From contig NZ_JACHCR010000012.1 in assembly GCF_014205845.1 (NCBI RefSeq), forward strand, positions 109,004 to 173,003: a stretch of 64,000 nt of DNA, given 5' to 3'. Below are positions 19,083 to 28,815 of the stretch, one piece after another (position 1 is the stretch's first letter; each line of letters begins with the position of its first letter). Origin of the DNA: Mucilaginibacter cryoferens. GTDB lineage: Bacteria > Bacteroidota > Bacteroidia > Sphingobacteriales > Sphingobacteriaceae. The position numbers and the translations under genes were made by a program. The notes under the pieces are model-generated. The model searched no databases. It was given only the letters and a program-made list of their open reading frames with translations, and was not told where the DNA came from.

Positions 19083-21338
19083 ATGAAGACCACCTATAAT
19101 AAGAAACCGTCACTCAGCTCTGCAGAAACAAGGCACTATAACTGGTATATATGGCGTACCGTTATAGCACTTTTTGTTTTTGTAGCCTTGATGATAACCC
19201 TTACCGTTTTTGATGTGTTTGGTCAGCTACCCTCTTTCCGCGATCTGGAAAACCCTAAAAGCAACCTCGCATCCGAAGTAATATCTGCCGATAAGCAGGT
19301 TTTAGGCACCTATTATATTCAAAACCGATCTAACGTTACCTATAAAGAATTATCGCCTAATGTTATTAACGCATTGGTTGCTACAGAGGATAAACGTTTT
19401 TATGAGCATTCGGGGATAGATTTCGGCCGAAGCTTTACTATATTTCTGCATTTACTTATCGGGCAAAAACAGGGAGGCAGTACCATAACACAGCAATTGG
19501 CCAAAAATCTCTTTACCGAAAAATCAAACAATCCTTTTGTGCGGATAACCCAAAAACTGCAGGAATGGATAACAGCGGTTAAGTTAGAACGCCACTATAC
19601 CAAAGAAGAAATATTAACCATGTACCTAAATACGGTTGATTTTGGCGCCTATAATACCTACGGCATAAAATCTGCAGCACGCACCTATTTTAATACTACC
19701 CCAGATAAGCTAACGCCAGATCAGGCCGCGTTATTAATAGGCATGGTTAACGGCCCGGGCATTTACTCGCCTATAAGGCATCCTAAAAATGCTATTAACC
19801 GCCGTAACCTGGTACTTAACCGGATGCAGGAACAAGGCTTTTTAAGCGAGGGGCAAATTGCCGACTTTAAACAAAAACCATTGGGTTTAAACTTCCACCA
19901 AAACAATCACTTTGATGGCCCGGCACCCTACTTCAGGTCGGTTTTGAAAAAAGAGGTACAGAAGATCTTTAAAGAACAAAACATTAACCGCCCCGATGGC
20001 ACTCCTTATGATCTCGATCGCGACGGCATCAAAATTTATACCACTATTGATGCCACCATGCAGCAATATGCCGAAGAAGCACAGCAGGAATACATGAAAA
20101 ACCTGCAGGGACAGTTTAATGACCACTGGCGCGGCCAAAACCTGGCAAAAAGCATCCACAACTTTAAGTTTTTAGTTAACCAGGGTATGTTGAAAAGCGA
20201 CCGGTACAAGCAATTGAAAATGGAAGGGATGAGCGATGAGGATATTAAAACCAACTTTGATACCAAGGATACGCTGAACCTGTTTACCTGGCATGGTAAT
20301 ATCGATACCGTGATGAGGCCTACAGACTCTATCATTTATTGTAAAATGCTTTTACGCAACGCCCTCATGAGTATGGACCCAACTACCGGCTATGTTAAAG
20401 CCTGGGTTGGAGGTACCAACTTCGAGCATTTTAAGTACGATCAGGTTAAAAATGGCACCCGCCAGGTGGGCTCAACAGCCAAGCCGTTTACTTATGCAGT
20501 GGCTATTGATAATGGCTACTCACCATGTTTAAAAATAAATAACGTACCAGATACCATTCGCGGTTATGGTGCACCATGGTGCCCGCGCTCGTCGCCATCA
20601 GAAACTTTATCTGGCTTTATAACCTTGCGCCAGGCTTTGGCTCACTCGCAAAACTGGGTAACCGCCCACGTAATGAGTGAGGTAAAACCCGAGCCTGTTG
20701 TAGAGCTGATCAAGAAAATGGGGATCACCAGCAACGTACCTCCATACCCGTCTATATGCCTGGGCACATTTGATGCTTCGGTATTTGAAATGACGGCTGC
20801 CTACTCGGTATTTGCCAACCACGGCTTATGGACCGAACCTACCTATATATTACGTATAGAAGATAAAAACGGCAATGTGCTTTATACCCATACCCCTAAA
20901 GTTGTGCAGGCCATGAACCCGCAAACCGCTTACGTAATGACCTATATGCTTAAAGGTGTTATTCAAGAAGGTACCGGCTCCAGATTAGCCTATAAATACG
21001 GCTTACGTAACCCGATAGGTGGTAAAACCGGCACTACCCAAAACAACTCCGATGGTTGGTTTATTGGGATAACCCCGCAATTGGTTACCGGCCTGTGGAC
21101 AGGATGCGAAGACAGGGATATTGCATTTCAATCAACCCGCCTGGGCGAGGGGGCTAACAGCGCACTGCCTATATTTGCCATTTATATGAAAAAGGTATAC
21201 GCCAACCTGGCACTCGGCATTAAAAAAAATGTTGATTTTGATGCACCCAAAAACGGTGTAAGCATTATTATGGATTGCGGCCAGTATACCCAACAACAGC
21301 AGGGCACCAATGACGTTGATAAGAAGTTGGATTTCTAA
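19083..21338 (+). CDS. Class A penicillin-binding protein (PBP1A type)
   Basis: A protein of 751 residues from the ATG at 19083, four bases after porW. It has one N-terminal membrane helix (about 20-45) and a GT51 transglycosylase domain with EDKRFYEHSG and GGSTITQQLAKNLF. A transpeptidase domain follows, with the nucleophile in STAKPF, a SQN motif and KTGT. It polymerises and crosslinks peptidoglycan on the outer face of the inner membrane. The tight link to porW/sprE suggests co-expression with a secretion apparatus that must cross the wall. The C-terminal tail is Gln-rich and short. Confidence 0.95.
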   Translation: MKTTYNKKPSLSSAETRHYNWYIWRTVIALFVFVALMITLTVFDVFGQLPSFRDLENPKSNLASEVISADKQVLGTYYIQNRSNVTYKELSPNVINALVATEDKRFYEHSGIDFGRSFTIFLHLLIGQKQGGSTITQQLAKNLFTEKSNNPFVRITQKLQEWITAVKLERHYTKEEILTMYLNTVDFGAYNTYGIKSAARTYFNTTPDKLTPDQAALLIGMVNGPGIYSPIRHPKNAINRRNLVLNRMQEQGFLSEGQIADFKQKPLGLNFHQNNHFDGPAPYFRSVLKKEVQKIFKEQNINRPDGTPYDLDRDGIKIYTTIDATMQQYAEEAQQEYMKNLQGQFNDHWRGQNLAKSIHNFKFLVNQGMLKSDRYKQLKMEGMSDEDIKTNFDTKDTLNLFTWHGNIDTVMRPTDSIIYCKMLLRNALMSMDPTTGYVKAWVGGTNFEHFKYDQVKNGTRQVGSTAKPFTYAVAIDNGYSPCLKINNVPDTIRGYGAPWCPRSSPSETLSGFITLRQALAHSQNWVTAHVMSEVKPEPVVELIKKMGITSNVPPYPSICLGTFDASVFEMTAAYSVFANHGLWTEPTYILRIEDKNGNVLYTHTPKVVQAMNPQTAYVMTYMLKGVIQEGTGSRLAYKYGLRNPIGGKTGTTQNNSDGWFIGITPQLVTGLWTGCEDRDIAFQSTRLGEGANSALPIFAIYMKKVYANLALGIKKNVDFDAPKNGVSIIMDCGQYTQQQQGTNDVDKKLDF

Positions 21339-21418
21339 AAAAGATTAAAATCAATCAAATCGTCATTGCGAGTGACAACCAGGGTTACCCTGGAAAAAAC
21401 AGTAATGACATCTTAAAA

Positions 21419-21525
21419 AGGCCGTCCTTGCGAGGAGGTACGACGAAGCAATCCCCAAATTACGGGGCGGATTTGCATAGCGACTCTGTAGGTCGGGGAT
21501 TGCTTCGTGCCTCGCAATGACGGCG
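21419..21525. repeat. Interspersed palindromic repeat (GCAATGAC type), copy 1
   Basis: A roughly 107-base element whose ends are complementary: a CTTGCGAGG...CGAAGCAATCCCC arm pairs with GGGGATTGCTTCGTGCCTCGCAATGAC. A related element lies at 21579-21675. Together they fill most of the gap between the penicillin-binding protein gene and uvrC. No coding potential is visible. Confidence 0.8.
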
Positions 21526-21578
21526 GTAAGGGGTTTGTGTTTAAAAACGTATGCTGAAAATCAACACCTTACAATCAT

Positions 21579-21675
21579 GTCATTATAAGGAACGAAGCAA
21601 TCTCTATGCTGTACAGAGCCGATTTACACATCAGACCTGCCTATGTAGAGATTGCTTCGGTCCTCGCAATGACGC
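21579..21675. repeat. Interspersed palindromic repeat (GCAATGAC type), copy 2
   Basis: A second member of the same family: GTCATTATAAGGAACGAAGCAATCTCTA on the left and TAGAGATTGCTTCGGTCCTCGCAATGAC on the right form a long hairpin with a roughly 45-base centre. Confidence 0.8.
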
Positions 21676-21759
21676 ACTTTTTATATGTCATTGATGTTTT
21701 TCCCAGCCCCCTGGAGATCACTCAATGACGTATTTATAGTTATTTTTAGTAAGTGAGTA

Positions 21760-23571
21760 ATGAGTGAAAAATTCGATTACCGGGAAGCTCTAAAAAACAT
21801 CCCCCATAAACCGGGAGTTTACCAGTATTGGGACGAGGAGAAGGAACTGATATACATTGGTAAGGCCAAAGATCTGCGCAATCGTGTGGGGTCGTACTTT
21901 AATAAGGATACGCATATTAATGCCAAAACACGGGTTTTGGTATCCAAAATACGTAATATAACTTTTACCATTGTTGATACCGAGGTTGATGCCTGGCTGC
22001 TGGAAAACAGCATGATCAAAAAGCACCAGCCAAAGTACAACGTAATGCTTAAGGATGATAAAACCTATCCCTGGGTTATTATCAAAAACGAGAATTTCCC
22101 GCGTATCTTCTGGACCCGGCGTATTGTTAAAGATGGCTCGAAGTATTTGGGGCCTTATGCTTCGGTAAGCATGATGCACAACATCCTGGGGCTCATTAAA
22201 GAAACCTATCCCCTGCGTACCTGTAACCTGGCCCTTACGCGCGAGAATATCGACAAAGGGAAGTTTAAAGTTTGCCTGGAGTACCAGTTGGGTAATTGTA
22301 AAGGCCCCTGCCAAAACTACCAGACAGAGACTGATTATGATAACAGTATTGCAGACATAACCGACATTCTGAATGGTAAGATTGGCGCTATCCTGCGTCG
22401 CCTAAAAAGCGAAATGGAAGCCGCTGTGGGCGAATATAATTACGAGCTGGCCCATCGCCTGAAACGGAAGTTTGATTTGCTGGAGAACTACCAGAGCAAG
22501 TCTACCATCGTAAACTCATCTATTACAGATGTGGATGTGTTTAACATCGCATCAGAAGAGAAACTGGCCTTTGTAAACTATTTAAAGGTAATGAATGGTA
22601 CCATCATCCAAACCCAAACCATCGAGCTTAAAAAACGGTTGGATGAAAGTGATGAAGAACTGCTTACGCTGGCCATTGTAGAGTTTAGGAGCCGTTATAA
22701 CAGCACCTCGAAAGAGGTGATTGTTCCGTTTGATATAGACCTGGAAGATTCATCTATAAAATTTACCGTACCCAAACTTGGCGAAAAAAAGAAACTGCTC
22801 GATCTGTCACAAAAAAACGTGCAGTACTTCAAAAAAGAAAAGATAGATCAATACGAAAAACTAAACCCCGAGATCCGCACCGAACGTTTGCTTACGCAAA
22901 TGATGAAGGATTTGCGCATGAACCAGCTGCCCCGCCATATTGAATGTTTTGATAACTCTAACTTTCAGGGTAAATACCCGGTTTCGGCTATTGTGGTATT
23001 TAGGGATGGTAAGCCATTTAAGAAAGATTACCGCCACTTCCACGTAAAAACGGTAGAGGGGCCCAATGATTTTGCTACCATGGAAGAGGCCGTTCACCGC
23101 CGCTACCGCCGCATGCTGGATGAAGGAACCGAGCTGCCTCAACTTATTATTATTGATGGTGGTAAAGGGCAGCTATCATCGGCAATGCATAGTTTAAAGT
23201 TATTAGGGATTGATAAACAGGTAACCGTTATTGGAATTGCCAAACGTTTGGAAGAATTATATTATCCAAACGATCAGTACCCCATGTACCTCGATAAAAA
23301 ATCAGAAACGTTAAAGGTTATCCAATACCTGCGAGACGAAGCTCACCGCTTCGGCATCACCTTCCACCGTAAAATACGCGACAAAGGCACCTTGGCTACC
23401 GAGTTGGAACTGATAGAAGGCGTTGGCAGAACAACCGCCGAAAAACTCCTTAAATACTTTAAATCTGTAAAAAAAATACGCGAAGCAAGTGAAGAATTAT
23501 TACTCGAAGTAGTGAACTTAAAACAGGCAAAAGCTATTTGGGGATATTTTAACAGGGAAGAGGTGAGTTAA
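21760..23571 (+). CDS. uvrC: Excinuclease ABC subunit C
   Basis: A 603-residue protein with all UvrC parts in order. The GIY-YIG nuclease domain has PHKPGVYQYW and IYIGKAKDLRNRV (about 14-95). Then come the Cys-containing middle region, the UVR motif around residue 225, the RNase H-like nuclease domain with ECFDNSNFQG and the FATMEEAVHRRY segment, and tandem helix-hairpin-helix motifs at the C terminus (ELIEGVGRTTAEKLLKYF). UvrC makes both incisions in nucleotide-excision repair. It stands alone, flanked by repeat-rich gaps. Confidence 0.97.
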   Translation: MSEKFDYREALKNIPHKPGVYQYWDEEKELIYIGKAKDLRNRVGSYFNKDTHINAKTRVLVSKIRNITFTIVDTEVDAWLLENSMIKKHQPKYNVMLKDDKTYPWVIIKNENFPRIFWTRRIVKDGSKYLGPYASVSMMHNILGLIKETYPLRTCNLALTRENIDKGKFKVCLEYQLGNCKGPCQNYQTETDYDNSIADITDILNGKIGAILRRLKSEMEAAVGEYNYELAHRLKRKFDLLENYQSKSTIVNSSITDVDVFNIASEEKLAFVNYLKVMNGTIIQTQTIELKKRLDESDEELLTLAIVEFRSRYNSTSKEVIVPFDIDLEDSSIKFTVPKLGEKKKLLDLSQKNVQYFKKEKIDQYEKLNPEIRTERLLTQMMKDLRMNQLPRHIECFDNSNFQGKYPVSAIVVFRDGKPFKKDYRHFHVKTVEGPNDFATMEEAVHRRYRRMLDEGTELPQLIIIDGGKGQLSSAMHSLKLLGIDKQVTVIGIAKRLEELYYPNDQYPMYLDKKSETLKVIQYLRDEAHRFGITFHRKIRDKGTLATELELIEGVGRTTAEKLLKYFKSVKKIREASEELLLEVVNLKQAKAIWGYFNREEVS

Positions 23572-23639
23572 TTAGCGGAAAACGCTGTTTGACTGAGTGC
23601 TCTTATATGAGTCGGCATTGCATCATAGTATATTAAAAG

Positions 23640-23745
23640 GCTTTGTTATCCTGAGGTACGAAGGGTCTATGCGCCTACTATACAGAGCAAAGATGTATGG
23701 CGGACAATAGATTCTTCGTACCTCATCCTCATGACAAGCGTTCCG
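23640..23745. repeat. Interspersed palindromic repeat, degraded copy
   Basis: TTATCCTGAGGTACGAAGGGTCTAT on the left and ATAGATTCTTCGTACCTCATCCTCATGACA on the right are largely complementary around a roughly 45-base centre. It belongs to the same broad class as the elements at 21419 and 21579 but has a different stem. It fills most of the gap after uvrC. Confidence 0.7.
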
Positions 23746-23802
23746 ATTATAGCCCCGCATTAAACACATCATAGATAGTTATACTTATCCCCCCAGAAAC
23801 GC

Positions 23803-23834
23803 AAAAAGTCAAAACCACAACAGTTTTGACTTTT
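23803..23834 (-). terminator. Rho-independent terminator after gldN
   Basis: AAAAGTCAAAAC and GTTTTGACTTTT form a perfect 12-bp stem (23804-23815 with 23823-23834), with a T run on the minus strand. It lies 25 bases after gldN and closes the gldKLMN operon. Confidence 0.7.
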
Positions 23835-23859
23835 CACTTTTGAATTTTGACTTCCCCTT

Positions 23860-24834
23860 TTAGTACTGCCAAAGGTTAAGTTCCCAATCCATTAACGTTT
23901 TTTTGATTCTCTCGGCTTCGTAAAGCTTGTCGATGCCTTGCGCGTAGTCCTTTACACTCTCATCTTTATCGTTACTTTCTTTTACAATGTAACTGTTAAA
24001 AATCCGCTTCATAAACACATCATCGAAACTTAAGCCGGTACCGTCACTTGCGCGGCTAACCACCTCTTTGGTAGCTAAAATAGGGCGTGCTTCGGGAAAA
24101 TATACCCAAAAAGCAGGCTGATAGCCAACGTCGACACCTGGGGCAGCCTTCGGCTTAAACAACGGCGCAATACCTATAATACGTGGCTCAAATACCGAAC
24201 GCTGTTTGTCAAACACCCAGTCTTCTTTAATTCTAAATTTAATAACACTATCGGGATTAAATTCATTGGCAACCATTTTAGATGATACGATGTTGCCGTC
24301 TTTATCCGGAACACTCACTACGCTACTATCACCACCGGCAAGCCTGGCCCTTGCCGCTCCCGCAGCAAGCGGTGTCGAAAATCCATCACCATTAATGTCA
24401 TCCTTTTTACCTTGTGTAGCATCGTAAGCGGTTAATTCGCCTGCGGTAATAGCATCCAGCAATACATCAATTAAACGGCGTTTTGGCGATGCAAGGTAAG
24501 TGTTCATTTTATCGCGCACATCAATTTCGCGCCATACCCTTTTTGCAAAAGCTACATCACTTTCGCGCAGGTTAGGATAAGGTGTTACCCTGGCGTTTAA
24601 AATATTATTCTTTTTAAAGTAACCATCAAGTGGCCTTTCAAAAGGCTTCATTGGCACTCTTTTAGAGGTATCAACCGATGGCCCAGGATTGCTCACCACA
24701 CTATTAGCTTGTGGCTTTACCTGCCTGTTTGTTGTAGCAGCAGCCTTTTTAGCCGGGCGCTTCTTTTTCTTTGTTTGCCCGTATGATGTAATACAAGCTA
24801 AACAAAGTACAACTACTAAAATTCTCTTTTTCAT
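23860..24834 (-). CDS. gldN: Type IX secretion protein GldN/PorN
   Basis: A 324-residue protein with a signal peptide (about 1-20, ending SYGQ), a Lys/Arg/Ala-rich low-complexity stretch (20-50), and the GldN domain with KRVWREIDVRDKMN and PKRRLIDVLLDAI. GldN/PorN is periplasmic and forms the outer-membrane-associated ring with the lipoprotein GldK/PorK. It follows gldM by six bases and is last in the operon. A terminator lies 25 bases downstream. Confidence 0.93.
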   Translation of the reverse strand: MKKRILVVVLCLACITSYGQTKKKKRPAKKAAATTNRQVKPQANSVVSNPGPSVDTSKRVPMKPFERPLDGYFKKNNILNARVTPYPNLRESDVAFAKRVWREIDVRDKMNTYLASPKRRLIDVLLDAITAGELTAYDATQGKKDDINGDGFSTPLAAGAARARLAGGDSSVVSVPDKDGNIVSSKMVANEFNPDSVIKFRIKEDWVFDKQRSVFEPRIIGIAPLFKPKAAPGVDVGYQPAFWVYFPEARPILATKEVVSRASDGTGLSFDDVFMKRIFNSYIVKESNDKDESVKDYAQGIDKLYEAERIKKTLMDWELNLWQY

Positions 24835-24840
24835 ACGCTT

Positions 24841-26355
24841 TTAATTTGCGGATAATACAATAGCGTCAATTGGTCTTGATAAACCATCCGGGCCAACTGC
24901 CACAATATCTCTGAATACAACAGTACTTCCAGGGGTTACAGTATTTAATGCACTGGTCATAGCACCTGTAAGTTCGCCGCCATTACCCGAATATATAACC
25001 GGATCTAAACGTGGCTTTATCACTAATAATGTAAAACGTGTTACGGTAAATTTAGCATCAAAATCGAAACCTTCTAATTTGGCAAACAGCCTGTTTTGGG
25101 CTCTGATGTTGGCGGCACTTGTGCTGCCGCCGCTTTTACCGGCAAACTGCGCTTTAGGGTCAGGGATTCGTTTTACGCGAAACTCTGAGGTACCCAAAAC
25201 CATTCCCTTATCGCCAGATACTGTAATTTTAGCAGCGCCTATGCTGGTTACGGTAGCAGTATAATGGCCTGCCGAACCGCTGATAGAACCACCGCTCATA
25301 CTTACTTTAATACTCTCTTTAGGTACACCCGGAGCCGATACAGATACAGGGTTAGGTACGCCTATATACAGTACATTCATTTTATCCGGAGAAACTACCG
25401 CCGATGGTTTTGCAACCATGTAACTGATAGGAACATTATATGTTTTAGGCGCGCTGCCATCAACAGATTTAACGGATAACGTACCATTCACAGTGTGTAT
25501 CCCCTCACCACTTGCTGTAACTGTGTATTTACCTACACCATTGGTTGTTGGTATTGATGAACCTCCTATTGTGATGGTAGGGTTTGAATGCGAATCGTAA
25601 GCAGTTAAGTAAATATCCGCTGTATATTGCTGACCAGCCAAAACATAACTACTTGGCGCCACTGCAACTGCCTGGAAAGCGTTTAATGTTACTTCTGCTT
25701 TATCAACGTTGCTGTATAATTTTTTAACAACCTCGTTCTCGGCATTTTTTGAGTCGGCTTCTATTTTGGCAAGTGTGGTTATAGTAGCTCCCAAAGGAAT
25801 ACCGTCTCCAAAATAAGCTTCCTGCCAGTTTTTTTGCTGCATACCTGCGTTTGCTTTAGGGGCGTTAGCGTTTAAAGAAAAGTTAACGCCTACACTGTCT
25901 TTACCTAATAACTCTAACAATTTAGCCCGGGTAGCCTCTATTTTTTCCTTTAGAACATCAGCTTTTTTCCCATTGATCATCACCTCTGATGAGATATCTA
26001 AATTATCCCGTGCATTAATATCATCAATCTCGGGGTTTATGCCTCCGCCTTTGTCTGTTAACTCTTTCTTCAATTCCTCAATGTAGTTATTCAGATCATC
26101 GGTCATTTTAGTTGCCGCTTTAGCAGCGGCAAGGTATTTGCTCTTATCGGGCTGGGCTTTTACTTTAGTCTCAAATGAGCTATATGTATTTGCTAAGCTG
26201 GTATTTACATTCTTTGTGGATGCATCCAAACTTTTGGTAATATTTTTAAAAGCATCTAACAGGTTCTCTGGTACGTTAAGGGCAATTAAGCCTAAAAGCA
26301 CCAGGTATAAGATACCTATCATTCGCTGTCTTGGGGTTTCCTTACCTCCGGCCAT
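24841..26355 (-). CDS. gldM: Type IX secretion motor protein GldM/PorM
   Basis: A 504-residue protein starting MAGGKETPRQRMIGILYLVLLGLIALNVPENLLDAF, the conserved N-terminal motif and single membrane helix of GldM. The rest is periplasmic: a helical D1 domain (about 35-220) followed by beta-rich domains D2-D4 to the C terminus. GldM and GldL form the proton-driven motor that powers type IX secretion, with the GldM dimer reaching the GldKN ring. It lies 39 bases after gldL and six before gldN. Confidence 0.95.
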   Translation of the reverse strand: MAGGKETPRQRMIGILYLVLLGLIALNVPENLLDAFKNITKSLDASTKNVNTSLANTYSSFETKVKAQPDKSKYLAAAKAATKMTDDLNNYIEELKKELTDKGGGINPEIDDINARDNLDISSEVMINGKKADVLKEKIEATRAKLLELLGKDSVGVNFSLNANAPKANAGMQQKNWQEAYFGDGIPLGATITTLAKIEADSKNAENEVVKKLYSNVDKAEVTLNAFQAVAVAPSSYVLAGQQYTADIYLTAYDSHSNPTITIGGSSIPTTNGVGKYTVTASGEGIHTVNGTLSVKSVDGSAPKTYNVPISYMVAKPSAVVSPDKMNVLYIGVPNPVSVSAPGVPKESIKVSMSGGSISGSAGHYTATVTSIGAAKITVSGDKGMVLGTSEFRVKRIPDPKAQFAGKSGGSTSAANIRAQNRLFAKLEGFDFDAKFTVTRFTLLVIKPRLDPVIYSGNGGELTGAMTSALNTVTPGSTVVFRDIVAVGPDGLSRPIDAIVLSAN

Positions 26356-26394
26356 CTATTATATTCTTAGCTTTTAAAAAAATCTGTTCAATAA

Positions 26395-27201
26395 TTAATT
26401 AGTACGCGGTTGGTTCATAGCTGTAAGCATATTACCATATATGGCATTTAACGAGCCAAGGTTTTTAGCTAAACGGCCAACTTCTTCTTTAAACTGTTTC
26501 GAATCATCTAACGACTCGTTAAAGTTGTTCATGGTTAATGACAGGTTCTGATAAAACTTGTTCATTGATTTTAAATGCGCGCTCGAATCTTGTAACTCTA
26601 ACTCATACACAGCATTTAATGAACCTAAGTTTTTAGCCAGTTTGTTTACCTGATCGTGGTAAGCTTTTGAATCGACATTTGAATTTGCCATTTCGGCCAA
26701 GTTTGCCGAGGCTTTGTCAAATGATATACTTAAGTTATCGTAGCTAGCTGTAGCCGCCTTTACTTTGCTGGTAAATGCGATAGTAGCTTCGCCGGCATCG
26801 GTTACTCTTGATATAGCGGCAACCTTATCGCCAAATGTTCTTAAACCATCGCCTAAGCTACGTACCAGATCCGGACCAATCTTGGCATCATCCAGCATTT
26901 TATCTAAAGCAGCGGTACTGCTTGAGCCGGCACCAAGTGCTACCGGATGCGATGATGATTTTGGTAATTCGCCTGCAAAATCTTCGTTAAGTTCGGGGTA
27001 AACACGCACCCAATCAACATCTTTATCCTCGCGTTGTAAACCCAAAATAAAGAAAAGTATAGCCTCGGTAGTTAAACCTGCGGTAATAAATTCTGAGGCG
27101 AATTTCCAGTGTTGTATCTTAAATAACAAACCTATGATAACAACCGTTGCACCGATTGAAATTATGTTACCTATCCCGAATGGTTTTTTCTTTCCTGCCA
27201 T
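26395..27201 (-). CDS. gldL: Type IX secretion motor protein GldL/PorL
   Basis: A 268-residue protein with two N-terminal membrane helices (about 10-27 and 36-56). The GLLFKIQHWKFA turn and a helix-2 Glu in TTEAILFF match the GldL motor stator. The long cytoplasmic tail is helical and carries a near-identical AKNLGSLNA-(V/I)Y motif twice, about 60 residues apart, showing internal duplication. The tail is expected in the cytoplasm, beneath the motor. It lies 49 bases after gldK. Confidence 0.94.
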   Translation of the reverse strand: MAGKKKPFGIGNIISIGATVVIIGLLFKIQHWKFASEFITAGLTTEAILFFILGLQREDKDVDWVRVYPELNEDFAGELPKSSSHPVALGAGSSSTAALDKMLDDAKIGPDLVRSLGDGLRTFGDKVAAISRVTDAGEATIAFTSKVKAATASYDNLSISFDKASANLAEMANSNVDSKAYHDQVNKLAKNLGSLNAVYELELQDSSAHLKSMNKFYQNLSLTMNNFNESLDDSKQFKEEVGRLAKNLGSLNAIYGNMLTAMNQPRTN

Positions 27202-27250
27202 AATAATCAGAAATAACTTTGTTTTTAAATGTTATAGTTTGTTTTGTTTG

Positions 27251-28561
27251 TTAGTGCTTGTCTTTAATATCTCGGCCCAGGTAGCTGGTTACACAACGGA
27301 AACCAATATATGATTTCGCGGTATCCTGGTACTCATAAGTACGGGTTGAGTTTTGAAGAAAGTAACCGATATCTTTCCATGAGCCGCCACGTACAACTTT
27401 ACGTTTAAGCACTTCCGGGTCAGAAGCTTTTGCTTCAACAGCAAATGTTGGAGCTAAATCATGTACAAATGTTGATGCAGACTCGTCGAAGGCAGATGAT
27501 GTCCACTCCGCAACGTTACCGGCCATATTGTACAAGCCATAATCGTTAGGGAAATAAGAGCGTACGTTTACAGTGTAAGCGCCGCCATCATCGGTATAGT
27601 TACCACGGCCTGGTTTAAAGTTGGCCAATAAACAACCTTTAGCATTTTTAATGTACGGACCACCCCATGGATAATCTGTACCTAACCTGCCGCCACGTGC
27701 AGCGTATTCAAACTCGCCTTCTGTAGGTAAGCGGTAATCGGCACGCAATGGTAAATGTCTCGAATCTTTGTAGGCTTCGTTATAGCGGGTACGCCATACG
27801 GTAAAAGCCCTTGCCTGTCTCCAGGTTACACCCACTACAGGGTAGTTGCGAAAAGCCGGGTGAGAAAAGTAAGCTTCAACCATTGGTTCGTTGGCAGCGT
27901 ATGAAAAATCGCTTAACCATACCAGGGTATCGGGGTAAACGGTTACGGTATCACGCAGTATGAAATCAGAACGGCGCGATTTGGGATCGTTACGGTGGTT
28001 GGCGGCATCGCGCAGTACCATTAAGGCGTAATTGTATTTTAATAAACGTACATCAAGCTCATCGCGGTCAAATACACGGTCTTCGTTCTGGTAATACATA
28101 CCCTGAAGCTTGTTTTTGTTACCGGCCGTACCTTTTTTATTGCTCCAAACCGGATTTTTTTGAACGTAAGCCCAGTTGATATATTTTTTACCGCTTGAAT
28201 TGGCCGGACGGCCTTTTGGCTGCAGGTAATATTTGTTATCGTTAACGTAATTGGTAATTGCTATTGAATCGCGAACCCAGAATACAAATTTTTTGTATTG
28301 ACTGTTGGTGATCTCGGTTTGATCCATAAAGAATGGAGCCTCGGTAACCTGCTTAGGTTGAGCCGTTTGAGCAAAAGTTACATCCTGATCGGTTTGCCCC
28401 ATCATAAAAGAACCACCCGGAATGTACACCATACCGTAAGGCACCTCGGCCTTAAATGATCGCTGTGGAACCCCGGTTAATTCGCCCCTATCGCTACCGC
28501 CGCCGCAACCGCTCAATATTCCACCAGCTAAAACAACTATTAAAAAGTATATCTGCTTCAT
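27251..28561 (-). CDS. gldK: Type IX secretion lipoprotein GldK/PorK
   Basis: About 436 residues from the ATG at 28561; an in-frame start at 28573 adds four residues. It has a lipoprotein signal (GILSGCGGG, Cys around residue 18) and a formylglycine-generating-enzyme-like fold. Typical segments are MVYIPGGSFMMGQTDQD, RLPTEGEFEYAARGG, NMAGNVAEWTSSAF and RKVVRGGSW. GldK is a structural homologue of the enzyme family rather than a sulfatase modifier; it forms the outer-membrane ring of the type IX machine with GldN. It is the first gene of the operon, 254 bases after hemD. Confidence 0.95.
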   Translation of the reverse strand: MKQIYFLIVVLAGGILSGCGGGSDRGELTGVPQRSFKAEVPYGMVYIPGGSFMMGQTDQDVTFAQTAQPKQVTEAPFFMDQTEITNSQYKKFVFWVRDSIAITNYVNDNKYYLQPKGRPANSSGKKYINWAYVQKNPVWSNKKGTAGNKNKLQGMYYQNEDRVFDRDELDVRLLKYNYALMVLRDAANHRNDPKSRRSDFILRDTVTVYPDTLVWLSDFSYAANEPMVEAYFSHPAFRNYPVVGVTWRQARAFTVWRTRYNEAYKDSRHLPLRADYRLPTEGEFEYAARGGRLGTDYPWGGPYIKNAKGCLLANFKPGRGNYTDDGGAYTVNVRSYFPNDYGLYNMAGNVAEWTSSAFDESASTFVHDLAPTFAVEAKASDPEVLKRKVVRGGSWKDIGYFLQNSTRTYEYQDTAKSYIGFRCVTSYLGRDIKDKH

Positions 28562-28815
28562 TTTTAAAATCAAAATTCAGTTATAAAAATTATAACATTA
28601 TGAGACCCCCGAATATATCAAATTTGCGTTATCACGCCAAAAAACATTTAATTAAAGCAATAAAAAGCCCTTTTAAATGCTTTTGGCATCATATTATTAA
28701 TAAATTACAGTGTACAAAACAATTACCTACCTACACACTCCAGTGTAAAATAGATGTCATTAATACGCTACTGCCAACAAAAAAGTTGCAATTGGGTTAA
28801 ATAAATTTCTAATTT

